Shown: positions 12,581 through 24,392 of the stretch, piece after piece
Layout: each line of letters opens with the position of its first letter
How positions within the stretch are numbered: the first letter of the stretch is position 1
Assembly: GCA_002633005.1 (NCBI GenBank)
Contig: NMRA01000430.1
Coordinates: forward strand, 275,521-339,520
Length of the DNA: 64,000 bases
Source: Phoronis australis
Taxonomy: Eukaryota; Phoronida; Phoronidae
Direction of reading: 5' to 3'
The notes under the pieces: generated by a model
Databases searched by the model: none
Told to the model about the DNA's origin: nothing
What the model saw: the letters and a program-made list of their open reading frames with translations, nothing else
Translations under genes and position numbers: made by a program

Positions 12581-15500
12581 TGAGCGCGAACCTGGAAGGG
12601 GTATCCTTGCCATCCGGACTTGCCTCTCTGTAAAAAAATGTCCACACCCCTAGTAGACTACTCACAAATCACTTCTATCCGTTGTAAGTGAACATCTGCA
12701 TGTTTGTTGTTCAACTTCCATGGTAAAAGTTTCTAATGAGTTATTGCGATGCGTCATTGAGTAGTGCATGGAAATGAGGGTTCTGCTGTTTGTGGTAAAG
12801 TTTCCATTACTAACCGTGCATATAAATGGGGTGAAATAATTCATAGCTAACTAAAATAGTAATCATTTAGAAATTACCTTTGTGTTTAATATCTACTTTT
12901 TTACCAGCTCAAATATTTGCACAACTAGAAGGAATGAAATTTGAAATGGCATTATCTGTGGTATCGAAGTTTCACTTACTCAATATAACACCTATTTAGA
13001 TTACTATGTTGTTTTGATGGAAATAACGTCATAGAAAATTGACTCGAAACCCAAATTACAAACAAGTTTGGTCCCTGGTAAGTAATTGCACATGATTTGA
13101 TATAAAATCATTTTGTAAACAATTTAGTTCATAAAGCAAGCGCAACTCGACAATTTTACGGGACTGCTAGCTAACTCTGTGCATGTCACCTTGGTTTTGG
13201 ACTGGAAGTGAACAAAATACAAGCATGTTAATCAACGGAGTAAATATAAAAATGATAACATTAGCTTTGATGATCAAGTTTGTATTGATCATCGACGTAT
13301 GTACAAACGATAAAAATACGTGCTCCGCTCCACAAGTTCGTTACCAGAGATCGAAAGAAGATCAAATTTGGCGAAATAATGTCATTTATTATGACAAAAT
13401 ACAAAGAATGGAAATGAAAACGAAATATAACATCCAAAACTTCATAATCTCTAATAAGATGGGCAATACAAAAGCGCCACAAGATATGTTGAACACAGCG
13501 CATGCCCACTCCATCTGGACGCACTGGAAGAGAACAGTAGGGAGCTGGCGCATAGTTCAAAGCCGTACAGTATTGTGCCAGTCGGATACCCAACCCTGAC
13601 TCCAGGTGTCGAGCTTGGAGAGGGTGGTACATCATGTCCACATGCTTAAACAACTGCCACGTGTTCCCTCGTTATTGTGTCGTGGCTTTAGGTATTGGTA
13701 ATTCACTCACAGGTATACGACTGACGATTTCGCGTGACAGAATCCTGCAACTGAGTCGGTAGCAGAAAATAGCTGCTCGTAACTTTCTTTCTGGTTTCTC
13801 GTGTGCCATCTGAACCTGTACTTTGCTTTCATACGAAACTGCCAAACTCCCGGTACGTAAATATAAATACGAACTTTATTCAGCAAAGCTGGCGTCAATA
13901 TTAGTTTTCTAACGCGACCTAAAACTACGCTACATTTGTTGGAGAGTTAAATGCGCGCAATGAGGAAATCAACCCTGCCCGCCAACGACGGAAATACTAC
14001 TAAAAGCAGTTGGAAATATACATGTAATATCTGTCGAAATATGTTACCCAATGGATGATAACGAACGCTTTCATGGTAAAACGTTTTTTTCCAAAGAACA
14101 AATTTATCTGATGACTAACACCAGTTCTTGGCTACAGAATCAATAGCAGTCTGATCATCAGCGCTGATACCAGCAATTTGACGGGTACTTGTGGTGATGT
14201 AATTCTATTTATTTTCACCCTGATGATTGCTTTTAGGATAAATGCGAAACGTTCGTCATGAACTTGTTTGTATCTGCGCTGAGAATTTGGGCACGAGGTC
14301 CAATCTCTAGTCGAAACTAGAGCTAAAAAAGTGACCAATTGGATGACACGCCTCGAGTAAACTTGCAAATTTGTACCCGAAGCATGCAGCGTGATTGGTT
14401 TGATTTCGAGTCTGAGTCCGCGTCGAGTCTGGCGATTAGATCCTGCATCGTAGACCCAGATTACGAGATACATGTAATTTCCTTGCCAATGTCGAAAATG
14501 TCGTTTCTGTTTTTTGGTCATAAACGGTTTTAGCATGTATAAAATAGTATTTTCGCGCTTCAGGTTAATCTCGCTTTATACCGTAAATCCTCATGAATTT
14601 CTTTACCGGAATTTCTGGACCGGCATGAGATAGATAATTTGTGCGAAATACCTCTGAAGAAAAAAAATCACGTGTCGTCTTCTTGCTTCCTTAGATAATT
14701 TGGGTTAGTGGAAAATGAAATAGAAACACAAAGCGCTTAGTTGGGTGCCAACGAACAGCCAATAGACACAACGTGTGCATCTGGCACAGAACAGTTAGGC
14801 TGCGGCCGCTGCCAATTTGCAGTGCCAAAATATTAAAATTTAAGGGTAGGCCAGGCTTGGGGAAATTTTTAGGAAAAGCTTGCATGTAGGCTGTGAATGT
14901 GGTTTGTTTGTATTTGTGAACATGTTGTGAATGAAAAATGACCACTTGCCCGGCTGTAGTTGAAGTCTTTTTCAAGATGAGGGCCACCTATTGCAATTGT
15001 GCATTACTGTGTAGCGACTGCGACTTTAAGTAGCCCTCAAACAAGCTACATTTGCAAAAACTAATTTGTTGACAGCTCTTTTGGACCACGTTTGTGGAAT
15101 CGGTAGAAAATTTGCTTTCAGAATCTAATGTTGGCTTTGAGTCGGCGCCATCGCCACGGAAGTGGTAGTTTTAGGGTGAGAAGTGCCGATTGTGTGTTTT
15201 GCCCTTTTTTATTTTACCTAATTTTTCAGTAGGAGTGACAGTTTCAAAAATACATGAGATAATAAAGTTTCTGTGGTCATCTTCAGTGTTCGTGGTGTGA
15301 AATGACTCAAAACTTTTTCATTCTTCACCTACAGTTTTTGACAGAATGAAGAAAGGGTAACGAGTCCATTGACGTTTGTTCTGATAGGCAAACCCCTGTG
15401 AGAAATGTTGTGTGCCCCCCACACCTTACCAGTTGGTTGAAATCCGTGTAAGATTCCGACATATATGGATAAGACGAGCCTTTAAATGGTATTTTTTCAG

Positions 15501-16700
15501 GCGGCGTCAGACGTCCTATCTGTCGTGAGCCGTTTGGTGGAGTGTCGCCCGATATCTCGCTTGTGTTTTAGGACCGTAACCGGTACAACGAGAAATTGGA
15601 TTGTAGGTCACGTGAGGTCCAAAGAAGTCTTACTATTGTAATTTTACGGTCGTAGTATTTCACTCGTATTTTTGCGTTCGTATTTTTACGCTGGTAAAGT
15701 ACGAGCGTAAAACGACAAGTTCGAGTCAGTGGAAATGGAATAACCGACCCTTTTTTGCTAAAAAGGGGCGTCTATGGTACGTTATGAAGTGTTCAGAAGG
15801 TATATGAGTGCAAAACATTGAAAATATCGAAGACTGTCTGTTTTTTACCCGGTCATGCCCTGGCCATCCCAGGCATTTGAAATTGGTCCGGTTCAGTACA
15901 AATGAATATGGCAAATTGTATGTCTTTCAGGTTGTCTGACAAATGTTTTTATTGTATTTGTTGAAAGTACCATGCTTCGTCAATATTTAGGCTACGTTTT
16001 ATTCTCTTACTCTTAGCAGTGCGTGCAGGTGTTATATATCATTGCAAAAACATAGGTTCAAAACGGTTTCCGGAGGAGTTATGCAGTAGAATTTCTAAAT
16101 AGACCAGAAGGTCCGATTATAACCTGAGCCTAAGGTTCAGTATACCCAATGATTATTGTGTACATGTTGAATGGAACCAATAAGAGATAAGTGTTTCAGC
16201 TTTCAATGATGAAATATTTAGTAACCTTAATCACAGATGATAACACAAAAATGACATAGACAAAAAGTAGACCACATAACACTTTTACATAGGTTCCCTT
16301 GAAACAATGCGAAGAAATCAACCTCTCAGTCCGAAGCAATGGACAGAAATTCTAGCCAAACACAACATCGTACACAGCATTACACTGAATTCAAGAAGGG
16401 ATAGCGTACAATGTCAACAATCTCACCCGCATCAGGCGTTCGAGTAGTTCAACATTTCATTATCATGCTGCCCGTTGATAGAGATAGTTGTAGACCGAGA
16501 TTTTCGTATTTCGCAGTGTTAGATCACTAACTGTCGCGGTTTTAACTTGTTAAAACAATGACGTACCGTCCATACACAAACACACGCGTGCTCATTGAAA
16601 ATTCCAAGCAGACAAAGGTTGAACAGTGCGTTGTGCGTTCCAAATCCGAATGGTCATATTGAAAGTTCAGTCTTAGCTCTATACCTAGGGTTCCTGTTAA
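12581..16700. other. Non-coding stretch between the GPCR and the BEL element
   Basis: About 4.1 kb with no convincing gene. Open frames of 130-140 codons occur on both strands around 13183-13653 and on the minus strand at 14132-14536. They lack recognisable motifs and overlap each other, so they look like chance. The first 300 bp should contain the GPCR 3' untranslated region; I saw no clear AATAAA. Confidence 0.4.
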
Positions 16701-17520
16701 TGCAGGCAGTGTATATATATAGTTTCCCAATTTTCCTAGAGATGGCGTTCTCAATCACCCAGTGCCTCAGTTATATTTTTAGGGCGTTGTCTCGGAGTTA
16801 AGTCGTGATTTAAGCAACCCCCCTTTCGGTGGTATTATTTCCATTGGTTGTGTAAGTTGAGATACTGTCTGGGCCAATCAGCTTTCTATGTTTTCGCGGA
16901 GTATTTAAACGTCCGAACAAGCACCAGTTGCGTTATTCTCTACTGGATTGTCATATGTATCTTGTGTTGATTACCAGACTCTTATTGAGGCAAACGCTGT
17001 AAGTATACATTTGGTTATCGTTCGAAGTTAGATACCGATTTTTTGTATAGCTGTGCATTTGTAGTTTGCGTTTTGTTAGCTGTATACTGGACTATTATTA
17101 TGCAGACCTAGATATGCTGTTACGTTGCAACCATTGTGCTTTTTGGTAGTCAATTATTATGTTTACGTATTTCTTGTTGTATGCATATTTCTATTTTGTG
17201 AACTAGTTTTGCTGAGTGCTACAGTTGTCTATACGAGTTGTTCTTTCTTGGAACTTTAGGGGTTTATTCCGCCATGTTTTTTCCTGACTTTGTATTTTCC
17301 TCAAGTGCGGTTTCCGTTAGACATTAATTAAACATTACGTAGAAGGTGTAACGATATCGTGGTGGTTGGTTAATGCTAATGATATAGTTTAGACTTAGTA
17401 ACTTAGACTGTTTTTGTAAACGTTTCAGATAACCGATATGAAAACCGACGCAATACGATGTATCAACAATAAACGATGAACGAAATAAAGTATATCGAGT
17501 TGTAGACGCCTCTTTCTCTA
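16701..17520 (+). repeat. 5' LTR of the BEL/Pao element
   Basis: The start is fixed by comparison with 22102; the 3' limit (about 17520) is an estimate because both copies continue identically into gag. Promoter-like elements are CCAATC at 16874 and TATTTAAA at 16902. Polyadenylation signals AATAAA occur at 17468 and 17484. I did not find a confident primer binding site. Confidence 0.8.
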
Positions 17521-17560
17521 TTGCATCAACGTTTGAGCAGCAATATTGTTATATCGTGCC

Positions 17561-17974
17561 ATGGAATCGACAGAGACTACCATAGCTCCAGTTATCGACG
17601 AAAACCCAACATGGCAATTCCACAGTGAGAGTCATCCACCAGAGGGCGTTAGTAAAGAGAGTCAGCCATCAGAGGGTGACATTAACGGCGTTGACGACGA
17701 CGGCGCGTCCAGTGCTGTGTCGCACTGGTCTAGTGTGAGCAGTGGTGGGTCATCGACAAAATCATCTGCGAAATGGAAATTGAAAAAAGCAAAAATTCTG
17801 GCGCGACAAAAGGCACTTAAAGAAGAACTTGCTCTGAAACAGAAAAAGCTTCAGTTGACACAGAGACTCGAGAATGAAAAACGTCGTTTGGATCAAGAGA
17901 CTGAGGAAGAACAGCTTCTGTTAGAGGTACGTGAGCAAGAGCTTAAACTAAAAACAGAACTGTCAATTGCTTAG
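17561..17974 (+). pseudogene. gag: BEL/Pao gag, N-terminal part, ended by a premature stop
   Basis: Starts at an ATG in good context (GCCATGG). The peptide is acidic and Ser-rich over the first 75 residues, then strongly Lys/Glu/Gln rich and likely coiled-coil from about residue 80 to 135. The frame meets TAG at 17972-17974, then TGA at 18113 and TAA at 18242. The same frame then resumes as the long gag-pol frame at 18380, so these are nonsense changes inside one gag and not a natural end. Confidence 0.85.
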
Positions 17975-18379
17975 GCTCACGAATCTTTGTGTGATGAATA
18001 TGATTCCAGTAATGCCATGAAGGCTATGTTACCCATGATGTCATCGATAGTTCATACCCCTCTGAAGCCAAATGCTGTTCTACCAAAGTCACATTCTATA
18101 GCGATTCCAAAGTGAGAGCTTTCTTCTGAATACGACGTTTTACCTCCTGTTTCCGTCTCAGGTATTGCGGTCGATGTCGTTGCCAAGAATTTTGGTGTTG
18201 AGAAGTTACATGCACACGATGTGAAAAATGCTGTGCCATTATAAGATTCGGCTGCCACCTGTTTCCCCCCTACATCTGAACCAGGTATTAAGACCAGCAA
18301 GTCAGCCATCCCAGCCAACTGTGTTGTTCCAGAAGGAAGCATACATGGAAGTCCATTAAACCCTAACGCTCATGTCTTC

Positions 18380-21052
18380 ATGCCAGCTTCTGCAGGTGCC
18401 AACTACGTGCTGGACGCTTATCAACGGCTTGCAAGCTCAGTGTCATTACCAACGATTGAGGTACCGAAATTCAGTGGGGACATACTTAGCTATACCGCAT
18501 TCACCATGGCCTTTGACGCACGGGTGGCGTCGAGAGTTGCAGGAAGTTCCGACCTTCTGTACTATCTGGACCAACATCTTGTAGGTGAGCCCAAGGACCT
18601 TATTGGCGGGTGCGTGTACATGCCACCAGACCAGGGTTACATTACGGCTAGGAAGCTTTTAGACACAGAATATGGTGATCAGTATAAGATTTCCAACGCC
18701 TACATGAACAAGCTGAGACAATGGCCTGCAGTCAAAGGTGATGACGTCGTGGGTCTCCGACAACTAACTCATTTTCTTCAGAAGTGCCGCCACGCTATGT
18801 TTGGTATTTCATCTTTAGAGGTGCTTAATCACCCTTCCAACCTACAGACTGTGATGCGCAAGTTGCCAGCATATCTGCAAAACAAGTGGAGAGACAAGGT
18901 TGCTCAACTGAAGTCTGTATCCATCGTCACAACGTTTCCGGACATGGTCGACTTCATTCATAGGGCTCAGCAAGCTGCCAGTGATCCAGTGTTTGGAAGA
19001 GAAGCAGTGGCGGAGAAACCCCCAATCAGGGCGAATTCCACGACTAATCGACGTATACAGAACTTCTCTACCGACACCAGGCAATTCCAGGAAAAGGGTG
19101 ATTCTAGACCTTTGTGTTTGTTTTGTAAACAACAACATGATATTGACAAATGTAAGTTTTTTCTAGGTAAGCCCGTAAGTGAACGCAAAGCCTTTATTAA
19201 AGACAAGCATTTGTGCTATGGGTGTTTGGGAAGAAACCATACTTCTAAGGGGTGCTTGAAGAAGAGAGTATGCAGCAAGTGTTCGAGACGTCACCCCACC
19301 TGTCTGCACGACGATCAGTTTGTATCGAAAGACAGCGGTAGCGAGAGTCAGCAGACTGATGTGAAGAATTTCAGTGCAGGTGAGATCGATGGTAATGGTC
19401 ATTGTTGTATGTCAACTGAAATAAACGAGGTTCTACAAGCTATTCTTCCAGTTAGAGTTCGCCACGAATCTTCCAGTGTGACTGTGGATACCTACGCGTT
19501 ATATGACCAAGGGAGTACTGCCTGCTTCGTGTCTGATCAGCTGCTGGAACAACTAAGTGCTCCTTCTATACCTACGAAGCTTCGTCTCAACACCATGCAT
19601 GGAACCTCCTATGTTGAGTCGCAGATTGTCAGTGGTCTAACTGTGATGGACTGGGAAGGTCAAAACGCTGTCCTGTTACCCAAGGCATACTCACGTCATG
19701 AAATACCAGTAAGTCACCGCCACATCCCGAGACCTGAGATTTTACGAAAATCGGTGAGTCTAGTGAATTTGGCTAGTCGTATTCCTGAGTTTGTACCTGA
19801 CCTTGACATTGGTATGTTAATTGGCAGTGATTGTCCAAGAGCTTTGGAACCACTTGATGTCTTTCCAGCGAGCGACCAGGGACCATTTGGTGTTCGACTA
19901 CGTCATGGATGGACCGTGAACGGACCGACCAAAGCTTCAGTTGAGAGCGACGATCCAGTTTTGTGTAATCAGGTTGCAGTCAAGGACTTGGGTGTCACCA
20001 GTGATAAAACAGGTAAACACGATTACGACAAGATTCTCCAGGTGCTTGAGCGAGATTTCAATGATTCTAAAGGACTTCATTCCGACGAATGCGGCCTGTC
20101 AATGGAGGACAAACGGTTTATGGACATAGTAGAGGAGGGAATTCACAAGAAAGATGGTCATTATGTGGTTCCACTGCCCTTCCGTGAGCGCAACCCCATC
20201 ATGCCAAATAACAGGGTACAGGCCATGCAGAGAGCACTGTGGCAGCGAAAGAAGATGTTGCGATCCGACCGGTATCATCAAGACTATGTCAAGTTTATGG
20301 TTTCCCTGTTTGACAAAGGTCACGCCAAAGAAGTCCTTGATCACAAGTTATCTGCTGCGCCAGGACGTGTTTGGTATCTGCCTCATCATGGGATATACCA
20401 CCCTAGAAAGCCAGAAAAGATAAGAGTAGTTTTTGACTGCAGCGCTAGATATGAAGGTGTCTCTTTGAATGATAGTCTACTGCAAGGACCGGATTTTGTC
20501 AACTCTCTTATCGGCGTGCTGCTAAGATTTCGTGAGGAACCTGTGGTGATCGTAGGTGACATAGAAGCAATGTTCCACCAAGTTAGGGTACCAGAAGAAC
20601 AGTGCGACTTTCTGTGCTTCCTGTGGTGGCCTAATGGGGATTTAAACAGCGAGCTGAGGGAATATCAGATGACAGTGCACATCTTTGGGGCTGTTTCTTC
20701 GCCCAGTGTTTGTGATTATGTTCTGAAACGGATTCCCCAAGACAACACTGTGTCGCAAGGTGTCAACGAGACCATCCAGCACAATTTCTACGTTGACGAC
20801 TGTCTGAAGTCTATAGAGAAGGAAGAGGATGCCATACAATTGGTTCAGGAGCTACGACATGCGTGCTCTTTGGGTGGATTCCGATTAACTAAGTTTCTCA
20901 GTAACCGCGCTGCGGTTATACGTTCAGTACCTCCAGAAGATAGATCGGCTGTTGGGCAGGCAATTACTTTTGATGACAACATCCACATTGAACGAGCTTT
21001 GGGAATCCAGTGGACATCACGTCGGACGAGTTCCAGTTTTCTGTCACCTTGA
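18380..21052 (+). pseudogene. pol: BEL/Pao gag-pol: zinc knuckles, protease, reverse transcriptase
   Basis: An 890-codon open stretch in the gag frame. Cysteine clusters of C-x2-C-x3/4-H-x4-C type lie at residues about 245-315 and would bind nucleic acid. A retropepsin-like segment has D-Q-G-S-T near residue 375, where most aspartic proteases have D-T/S-G. Reverse transcriptase covers about 660-830: YLPHHG entry motif, catalytic D at 727 in GDIEAMFHQV, and YVDD at 804-807. The frame ends out of register with the RNase H region by a single-base frameshift near 21012. The normal product would be a polyprotein cut into capsid, protease and polymerase. The ATG at 18380 is internal and not a real start. 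Confidence 0.9.
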
Positions 21053-22053
21053 CTTCCAAACCAGCAACACGCAAAGGCATTTTGTCTACAATTTCGTCTA
21101 TTTTTGACCCCCTTGGATTTGTTGCTCCCCTTATCCTGCCGGCGAAGAAACTGCTACAAGACTTATGCAAGTCCACCTCTTTAGACTGGGACGACGAGGT
21201 TCCAGGTGAGTACAGCATTCTCTGGCAAAAATGGCTCTATGATATATCTGCACTCCAGAATGTGACCGTTAGACGTTGTTTGAAGCCTGTGTTGTTTGGT
21301 AAAGTCTCATCATGTCAGCTTCATCTCTTCTCTGATGCCAACACCGTTGCTTATGCGTCGGCCGCTTATTTGCGTCTGTGCAACACCGAGGGCCAGATTC
21401 ACTGCACGTTCCTCATGGGCAAGGCAAGGGTTGCACCTCAGAAAAGGACTGTGACTGTTCCCCGACTGAAGCTTATGGTGGCCACTGTCTCCATTCGTCT
21501 TAGTCGCATTGTGCTAAGAGAGCTACAGGTACCTGATACTGTTACATACCACACAGATTCCACAGCTGTATTGAATTTTATACGTAATGAGACCAAACGA
21601 TTTCCTATCTTTATAGCAAACCGGGTGCAACAGATTCGTGACTTCTCGGAGCCTGACCAGTGGAGGTACGTCGACACCACTTGCAATGCAGCCGACGATG
21701 GTTCAAGAGGTGTTACTACTCAGAGTTTCTTCAACCAGAGGCGATGGCTAGACGGTCCAGAGTTTCTGTGGAAAGCCGAGAGCGATTGGCCAGTTAAATC
21801 AACTGTTTTGCATGATTTGTCTCATGATTCTGATTTTACAGCTACTGTCGGAGCAGTCTCCGCTGATGGTGAAGATACAGGTGACTACATGGATCCGCTA
21901 AACGCCCTTATCGCCCATTATTCTAGTTGGCATCGCCTATGCAGAGCTGTTGTTTACCTTCTCCGACTGAAGTCATTCCTGCGAAAACGAGCCAGCAAAA
22001 AGAGTCTGCGAACAGCCTTGATACCAGTTGTTTCATGTAGACTTTGTAGTTAG
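21010..22053 (+). pseudogene. pol: BEL/Pao RNase H region; integrase deleted
   Basis: Continues pol in another frame after the frameshift. It shows FDPLGFVAP, typical of the BEL connection region, then an RNase H-like fold with SDA, a TDST block and a DDGSRG block. Where relatives normally have PRLEL the sequence reads PRLKL, so a usual acidic residue is lysine. After the segment that normally leads to integrase (SSWHRLCR) the frame stops within 25 codons, and the 3' LTR begins 48 bp later. The integrase zinc finger and catalytic domain are absent, a loss of well over 1 kb compared with complete BEL pol. Confidence 0.88.
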
Positions 22054-22101
22054 TTCTCAGTTGGTGGAGTTAAGCATTTCTGCTTCCAGGGGGAGCGTAA
22101 A

Positions 22102-22920
22102 TGCAGGCAGTGTATATATATAGTTTCCCAATTTTCCTAGAGATGGCGTTCTCAATCACCCAGTGCCTGTTATATTTTTAGGGCGTTGTCTCGGAGTTAA
22201 GTCGTGATTTAAGCAACCCCCCTTTCGGTGGTATTATTTCCATTGGTTGTGTAAGTTGAGATACTGTCTGGGCCAATCAGCTTTCTATGTTTTCGCGGAG
22301 TATTTAAACGTCCGAACAAGCACCAGTTGCGTTATTCTCTACTGGATTGTCATATGTATCGTGTGTTGATTACCACACTCTTATTGAGGCAAACGCTGTA
22401 AGTATACATTTGGTTATCGTTCGAAGTTAGATACCGATTTTTTGTATAGCTGTGCATTTGTAGTTTGCGTTTTGTTAGCTGTATACTGGACTATTATTAT
22501 GCAGACCTAGACATGCTGTTACGTTGCAACCATTGTGATTTTTGGTAGTCAATTATTATGTTTACGTATTTCTTGTTGTATGCATATTTCTATTTTGTGA
22601 ACTAGTTTTGCTGAGTGCTACAGTTGTCTATACGAGTTGTTCTTTCTTGGAACTTTAGGGGTTTATTCCGCCATGTTTTTTCCTGACTTTGTATTTTCCT
22701 CAAGTGCGGTTTCCGTTAGACATTAATTAAACATTACGTAGAAGGTGTAACGATATCGTGGTGGTTGGTTAATGCTAATGATATAGTTTAGACTTAGTAA
22801 CTTAGACTGTTTTTGTAAACGTTTCAGATAACCGATATGAAAACCGACGCAATACGATGTATCAACAATAAACGATGAACGAAATAAAGTATATCGAGTT
22901 GTAGACGCCTCTTTCTCTAT
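22102..22920 (+). repeat. 3' LTR of the BEL/Pao element
   Basis: Matches the 5' LTR with very few changes. Over the 1.12 kb compared (22102-23219 against 16701-17820) I counted four substitutions and one 2-bp deletion. The sequence goes on past the LTR into leader and gag, which a solo 3' LTR would not do. Confidence 0.8.
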
Positions 22921-22959
22921 TGCATCAACGTTTGAGCAGCAATATTGTTATATCGTGCC

Positions 22960-23219
22960 ATGGAATCGACAGAGACTACCATAGCTCCAGTTATCGACGA
23001 AAACCCAACATGGCAATTCCACAGTGAGAGTCATCCACCAGAGGGCGTTAGTAAAGAGAGTCAGCCATCAGAGGGTGACATTAACGGCGTTGACGACGAC
23101 GGCGCGTCCAGTGCTGTGTCGCACTGGTCTAGTGTGAGCAGTGGTGGGTCATCGACAAAATCATCTGCGAAATGGAAATTGAAAAAAGCAAAAATTCTGG
23201 CGCGACAAAAGGCACTTAA
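22960..23219 (+). pseudogene. gag: Second copy of gag start, cut by the gap
   Basis: The first 86 codons of gag reappear downstream of the second LTR, identical to 17561-17820 by eye, and stop at the N run. Either two elements share an LTR in tandem, or the assembler placed a second allele or copy of the 5' end here. Confidence 0.85.
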
Positions 23220-23875
23220 NNNNNNNNNNNNNNNNNNNNNNNNNNNNNNNNNNNNNNNNNNNNNNNNNNNNNNNNNNNNNNNNNNNNNNNNNNNNNNNNN
23301 NNNNNNNNNNNNNNNNNNNNNNNNNNNNNNNNNNNNNNNNNNNNNNNNNNNNNNNNNNNNNNNNNNNNNNNNNNNNNNNNNNNNNNNNNNNNNNNNNNNN
23401 NNNNNNNNNNNNNNNNNNNNNNNNNNNNNNNNNNNNNNNNNNNNNNNNNNNNNNNNNNNNNNNNNNNNNNNNNNNNNNNNNNNNNNNNNNNNNNNNNNNN
23501 NNNNNNNNNNNNNNNNNNNNNNNNNNNNNNNNNNNNNNNNNNNNNNNNNNNNNNNNNNNNNNNNNNNNNNNNNNNNNNNNNNNNNNNNNNNNNNNNNNNN
23601 NNNNNNNNNNNNNNNNNNNNNNNNNNNNNNNNNNNNNNNNNNNNNNNNNNNNNNNNNNNNNNNNNNNNNNNNNNNNNNNNNNNNNNNNNNNNNNNNNNNN
23701 NNNNNNNNNNNNNNNNNNNNNNNNNNNNNNNNNNNNNNNNNNNNNNNNNNNNNNNNNNNNNNNNNNNNNNNNNNNNNNNNNNNNNNNNNNNNNNNNNNNN
23801 NNNNNNNNNNNNNNNNNNNNNNNNNNNNNNNNNNNNNNNNNNNNNNNNNNNNNNNNNNNNNNNNNNNNNNNNNNN
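23220..23875. other. Assembly gap (656 N)
   Basis: Undetermined bases, followed at once by a run of C. The gap is too short to hold the missing rest of a full second BEL element if its length is literal. Confidence 0.98.
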
Positions 23876-23994
23876 TCCCCCCCCCCCCCCCCCCCCAGCT
23901 TCATCCTTGATCTGCCAGTGCAGCTATTGCACTCCCGGAGACGTAGTGCTATGATAGGAACAGTAGAAATATAGTTAGAACCAGACACGTGATG

Positions 23995-24079
23995 TCAACT
24001 GCACATCTCGGAGCAGGCCCCTTGTCGTGGACTGAAGCGTATGGCGGTTCCGTCGCCGGACACCACGAGGTTTTCGTAT
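23995..24079 (-). CDS. Candidate terminal exon, unidentified
   Basis: On the minus strand an acceptor (TGTATTTCTAG) opens a 28-codon frame containing ENLVVSGDGTAIRF and PRQGACSEMCS and ending in TGA. Composition is protein-like and CpG is high. No upstream exon was found before the transposon that begins at 24393, so this could be an orphaned exon or chance. Confidence 0.22.
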
Positions 24080-24392
24080 CTAGAAATACAGAAAGCAACA
24101 TATAAGACATCATGTAGTAGTGAAACTAACACTTGTCATCGCTCACTTTCTGGATCATAAAATGATGTGATGTCGATCAGACTTACTGAAAGACGAAATC
24201 TTGATAAAAACTAGCCTAATTACATATGTGTTTGAGAAGAAGTACCCGAGTACTCCAGCGGTACCTTTGCATACTATTACCATACCGTCGCTGTGTGACT
24301 CGTACCATGGCGCAAGGCACTACCATTTAATTGGAAAGAAAAGGTGAAGGACAGAACCAATTGAATCCAGCTGGGGTTCACAAACTACCATG

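Larger units (their letters stand above)
16701..23219 (+). mobile_element. BEL/Pao LTR retrotransposon, defective, running into a gap
   Basis: Two direct repeats starting TGCAGGCAGTG at 16701 and 22102 flank a 4.6-kb interior. The interior holds gag with zinc knuckles, a retropepsin-like block, reverse transcriptase with YVDD and a BEL-type RNase H, in the order of BEL/Pao elements. A purine tract, AGGGGGAG, sits just before the second repeat. The interior has three in-frame stops, one frameshift, and no integrase at all. The second repeat does not end as a normal 3' LTR should. It continues through the leader and into a second gag start until the N run at 23220. Confidence 0.93.

Noticed and set aside
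13183-13653. Overlapping 130-140-codon ORFs on opposite strands
   Set aside because: No motif, no splice support, and each is explained as the shadow of the other.
23161-23988. Long open frames crossing the N gap on both strands
   Set aside because: They are open only because N codons are read through.
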